Assembly: GCA_002749535.1 (NCBI GenBank)
Contig: MZZL01000399.1
Location: 62,001-126,000 of the forward strand
Direction of reading: 5' to 3'
From: Apophysomyces variabilis
Lineage: Eukaryota > Mucoromycota > Mucoromycetes > Mucorales > Mucoraceae
DNA: 64,000 nt
Shown here: piece after piece, positions 57,036 through 64,000 of the stretch
Position numbering within the stretch: the first letter of the stretch is position 1
Layout: each line of letters begins with the position of its first letter
The notes under the pieces: generated by a model
Database searches by the model: none
Told to the model about the DNA's origin: nothing
The model's input: only the letters and a program-made list of their open reading frames with translations
Made by a program: the position numbers and the translations under genes

Positions 57036-57899
57036 TTACGTCGTACACGATCGTTTTCGCTTCCATTCAACGCAACCTTTTTCATGCGTAATGATTGGTT
57101 TGGCGATGGTTGGATCGACGTCTTGGCCAAGGACAATCTCAAAGCGCCCTCTTTGGAAGGTGCTTGGATTATTCGAATGTTCATGGGCCGAGTTCTGACG
57201 GAGTAAAGAAATATAAGGTGTTTCAATCGGAGGGGAAAGACTCATGGAAGAGCCCCGAGTAGAAGCGGAGAGGACGGTGAATCCACCTTCAGAAGATAGA
57301 AGGTTGGAAGAAGTAGAGGATAATGAGATGGCGTGACGATAAGAAGAAGTAGGATGATTATTTTCTTCTTCATGATGACTATTATTATTGTGATGATGAT
57401 GTTGTGCCTCATGGCTATTGGGTTGCCAAAAATCGGATTCCCATATCCGTGGCAATTTGGCACGCGACTCCGTGCTAGGGACCGAATGTATTGAGGTCGG
57501 ACGCCGCCGATCTTCATTTCTTTTTTTCTCGTCATCACTCTCCTCATCATGATCATTGTCATCCTGGTCCTCGTCGTCATTGTCGCTTTCGTCAGCTTCA
57601 TCTTCATCGGAGATATCACCCGATTGCAGATCACCGGGTCGGTCGTCAGCATATTTTCCCACCTTTCTAATTTTGATCCCCGTGATGTTTGCAAATTGAC
57701 TTGCAGTGAGATCTTCCGAATGGATACCTGGACAAGGACTGGGTCTTCTTCGAACTAATTTTTCTGTGGCAGCAGCCCTGACAGTTAATGGCCGATCAGG
57801 TTCCTGTTTCTGTAGAGAGAGTTTAGAAAACAGGGCCAATTTTTTTCGCCATTTCTCGCACGGTAACCGATGTCTTGCTAATGAACTGGTGAGGATCAT
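57036..57899 (-). CDS. hydrophilic low-complexity protein, unknown
   Basis: The frame is open from far upstream, but that part crosses a CT microsatellite and looks like 5' leader, so I choose the ATG at 57899 (MILTSSLARHRLPCEKWRKK), giving 287 residues. It holds an acidic run (SDEDEADESDNDDEDQ), a His/Asn-rich tract (AQHHHHNNNSHHEEE), several Ser-rich stretches and two short conserved-looking motifs, FQRGRFEIVLG and EGGFTVLSAST. RGRF-type motifs recur in fungal disordered regulators and may be kinase or docking sites; this is inference. No domain recognised. An intron near the 5' end cannot be excluded. Confidence 0.5.
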   Translation of the reverse strand: MILTSSLARHRLPCEKWRKKLALFSKLSLQKQEPDRPLTVRAAATEKLVRRRPSPCPGIHSEDLTASQFANITGIKIRKVGKYADDRPGDLQSGDISDEDEADESDNDDEDQDDNDHDEESDDEKKRNEDRRRPTSIHSVPSTESRAKLPRIWESDFWQPNSHEAQHHHHNNNSHHEEENNHPTSSYRHAISLSSTSSNLLSSEGGFTVLSASTRGSSMSLSPPIETPYISLLRQNSAHEHSNNPSTFQRGRFEIVLGQDVDPTIAKPIITHEKGCVEWKRKRSCTT

Positions 57900-57959
57900 A
57901 AAAATACAGGGAGAAAGCACGTGAAATGGAAAAGAAGAAGGGTGATGCGGTGTATGAGA

Positions 57960-57997
<38 letters not shown>

Positions 57998-60859
57998 GAA
58001 GAAGGAAAAGAGAAAGAAAGAATAAATCAGTAAGCGTAATCAATCTAAAAATTGGAGTAGGATAAATGAATATATATCGTTCATTCTTACACTCCAAAAA
58101 GGCTTGGCGAGATCCCATGCAATGAAGTGAGCGGTTTCTCACCAAAAGCAAAATGGCCTCAAATTGACCCTTTTCTACCCTGTTCCATCCAAAATCAATA
58201 GTCCCCTCATCTCTCTCTCTCTCTCTCTATTACCTATCTTCTCCTCCCCCTCGTCTCCAGCCCCCCCCTTCGTTCCTTTCTTCCTTATCCTCACCTACCA
58301 TTCTTTTCCTTCTTCCTCCCCCCAAGACTCCCCCAAAAAGGCATTCGCCCGCACGCACTCATCTAAATAATATCACAATCATTCAATCTCTCTCATTTGG
58401 CTTTCTTTGCGCGGTGGGATGACAGAACCCGACAAAGCTCACATGGGATGGGACCCAGGGAAAATATTTTACCCATTAAGGTACGACGAGATAATGATCC
58501 AACTGCCCTCCCACATCATTCTACATCGGCCATCTTTGCAAAAACAAGTGATATTTAACTTGTTTCATAAGCATGAAAAACATTTGTTTACGCATACCTT
58601 TTTGAAAACAACTCAGTCTCCTATTTCCAGTTACAGATAAAGGTTGTTGTAAATTTGTCGCCTAAACTTCCTGGTAGTGACACTCATTTTCAGAATGGGT
58701 CACTCACCGAAACGAGAAAACCTTAGACTAAAAAACTGGGATAAAAGTGGGACAAAATGTAACACAAAAGGTCGCTATTTATCCAAGTAGCAGATGGTCA
58801 AGACCAGGTATTTCTCAGCATACACGTTTATATCGTGATTTTGCTACATCCATGTCGATGGTCTGCTTCGCCGTGGCAATGCATGATCAAAGTGTGTAGC
58901 TTGCATAGGTACCTCAAGATGTTTTGCCTAGACATCTAGGCTGAAGGCTCCAGTATTACCGTTTCTTTGTTGTTAAGCAGAGGATCTGAAGATCTTCAAA
59001 ATGCAAACTAGTTCAGTCTCTTTTCTAAGGGTCTTCATGGCACTCATTGCCAGCATTAGTTTACTACTTCAAACAAACCCACTTGGTTGAAAAGGTGTGG
59101 GATTAACATACCTTTTCCTTAGGTCTGCTGTTGGTCGTCATTGAATAAAGCCGTATATGCAGACCATGCATGGCCAGAACTTGTGATAGTTCGTCAGGGG
59201 CTTTGGTATCTCTTTGCCCCGCCCCTCCCCCGAAAAACTCGCCAAAGTTAACTTTTGTCAGACGATCTAAACAAAAGCAATAATAAAGAAATGAGATCCA
59301 TGAAGTGCCGAATATCGAAAATGTCGATGGAAACAAAAAAAATTATAGATTAGATACTGTCTCACCCTTACTAGCCTTTAACTTTGAACATACTCTCCGA
59401 AAGCTGTATCCACATAAGAAAAACTGCTTCCGGTATTCTTCACTTTTCCTCCAAATGGTCTCTGACTTTCGTGTACCAAACGAAAGCACAGCTGGTGTCC
59501 TATCAGATACCAACATGTTGCTTTCAATAACACAGTATGGATACAGGCGGTACATTAACGTCGCAACCGCTCGTTTGCGTCCTCCTCCTCAACGTAACTG
59601 AGGTATCTCATGATTCCTGTGAAATCCATCTCTTTTTCTTTGCATTCAATATACAAAATCGGAGAACCCTGGTATGATCTCCCATAACGGTGCAACTCAC
59701 AGAAAACGATGCTTCGGTGTTCCTTACTCGTTGCCTTTCTTAATATGAAGGAAGATCTCTAGCAGTTCCTAACCTTGCTGGCCCATGGTGGTTAAGTATG
59801 TACCGTAAAAGCAGCGGGCCTGTTACAGCGTCGTTTCCGTATTTTCTATGCTGTACTCATGCATAGCTTTCTATAAGAAAATAGATGCTATTTCAAAAAA
59901 AAAAGTTAAGAAGACTATCAACTATGCCACAATGACGATATTACACTTGGGTGATCCCATTCTTTTAGTTGAGCATATGCCCTTATTTAGCGTCTGAAAG
60001 TGGGAAATACTTTTCGCTATTCCGTTGCCCTTTGTCGGCCAACATACCTTTCCTTGATTGTTTCGTACCAATATGCATTTAAGCTGTAAAGATTTGTTTC
60101 TATTTTGCCATTCCTTAAGGGCAAACTTAAGTGGAGCTAACGTGTGCTCCAGAAACAGAGTCTGTCTAGAAATGGCATTGAAAAGCTCTGCATAAGTTTG
60201 TGGCCTTCTGAACAAAGTCAAAGAAAACAATAGCATTGGAATGGTAATGAAAAGCTATGCTATACTGTGTTTTTTGTTCCATAGAACATAAGGAGTCACG
60301 AAACGATTCAGTTGTTTGATTAGGGGGATTACAAGAAGTAGATCCAGCTCGATTTAATGGATTGCATCCAGAACTATTACAATGAATTCAGATTCCGACA
60401 TGCCACTGTTTTTGGGTGCCATTGGGTGATGCGCGTATGGTCATGGATAGGACAGCCTTTGCTGTTTTTGATTCATCGTACCCTTGTTTGCGTTGTCATT
60501 TCCCTACGTTTTTTGTGCCTACTAAACAATGAAGCTGATGCTGCATAATGATACGTATCACAAAAGCTAAGTTGTCTTTGCATGACTTTTTGTTTTCGGA
60601 TTCTCAATTGATGGGCTACATTTTCAGCTTTGTTCGCCCGCGCAGCTGGCAGGGACCGTTTCACCAGAACGTCATCATTCCCAGTAGTCCAACCTTTGTA
60701 TTCTCTTCCAACCTTTCTCTTTGTGTGTACGTGCTTTTTCCACATACTAACGCCAAATCCACAGACATAACATAACCCTCTCTGCCCTGTTTCCGCTGTC
60801 CCGGTCAACCTGTACCCTTCTCTCTCGCCTCCATCGTCCTGTCTTTCCTGTAATACAAA
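57900..60859. other. 3-kb intergenic, no clear gene
   Basis: Contains the leader of the low-complexity gene, C/T-rich tracts (58211-58320), and scattered short frames on both strands (for example 59305-59601 and 59922-60236) with no recognisable domain. Possibly decayed family members. The region before 60860 is the USP7 promoter. Confidence 0.4.
57964..57993. repeat. (GA)n microsatellite
   Basis: About fifteen GA units upstream of the low-complexity gene, part of a longer purine tract; on the gene's strand it reads as a CT-rich leader. Confidence 0.9.

Positions 60860-64000
<3,141 letters not shown>

Overview
The window looks like a gene-dense piece of a filamentous fungal nuclear genome, most likely an early-diverging (Mucoromycota, Mucorales-like) fungus. 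Genes are split by many 45-100 nt GT-AG introns with CT-rich acceptors and CTAAC-type branch sites. Intergenic DNA is A/T-rich with long CT/GA and poly-A tracts. Housekeeping genes are interleaved with short transposon remnants and decayed members of families that I associate with Mucorales. The genus cannot be fixed from the sequence alone.

Layout. 0.1-2.1 kb: coiled-coil protein (+). 2.4-3.1: mitochondrial ribosomal protein bL27 (-). 3.6-5.8: debris of a Mutator-like element with an OTU-like domain, then a small fragment-like gene. 6.8-7.1: a complete 260-bp hAT-type MITE with a perfect 8-bp target-site duplication. 8.2-11.0: an intron-rich orphan gene (-) with in-frame stops near its end, plus a diverged inverted partial copy. 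12.35-16.4: a large RuvC-domain gene (-) that I read as a Fanzor (eukaryotic TnpB-like, RNA-guided nuclease family), damaged in three places. 18.4-19.8: cytochrome-b5 reductase-like gene (+) with signs of decay. 20.3-25.6: condensin subunit 1 (-). 26.0-27.6: Rei1/ZNF622 ribosome biogenesis factor (-). 27.9-28.4: orphan ORF (+). 30.3-33.4: TAF5 (-). 34.3-35.0: ribosomal protein uL15 (+). 35.3-36.5: Rmt2 arginine methyltransferase (-). 37.1-38.0: remnant of a repeated family carrying a PD...GEVK motif reminiscent of PD-(D/E)XK nucleases. 39.1-39.7: small coiled-coil protein (+). 40.4-40.8: small secreted protein (-). 43.8-44.3: AN1 zinc-finger protein (+). 44.7-47.8: DPP8/9-like dipeptidyl peptidase (-). 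48.4-51.2: Swa2/auxilin-like clathrin-uncoating factor (-). 51.6-53.8: Mpp10, U3 snoRNP (+). 54-56: repeats. 57.0-57.9: low-complexity regulatory-looking protein (-). 60.9-end: USP7/Ubp15 deubiquitinase (+, runs off the window).

The genes do not form one pathway. Several serve ribosome production: Mpp10 (small subunit), Rei1 (large subunit), uL15, and Rmt2, which in yeast modifies a large-subunit protein. That is normal background for a fungal chromosome. The most unusual content is the Fanzor-like locus with two tandem stem-loops just downstream of its stop, the hAT MITE, the nuclease-motif family remnant, and a dispersed repeat shared between about 7.8 kb and 55.9 kb.

Limits: exon joins were read by eye from frame, splice signals and protein continuity. 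Family assignments are from recognition of motifs, with no database search.
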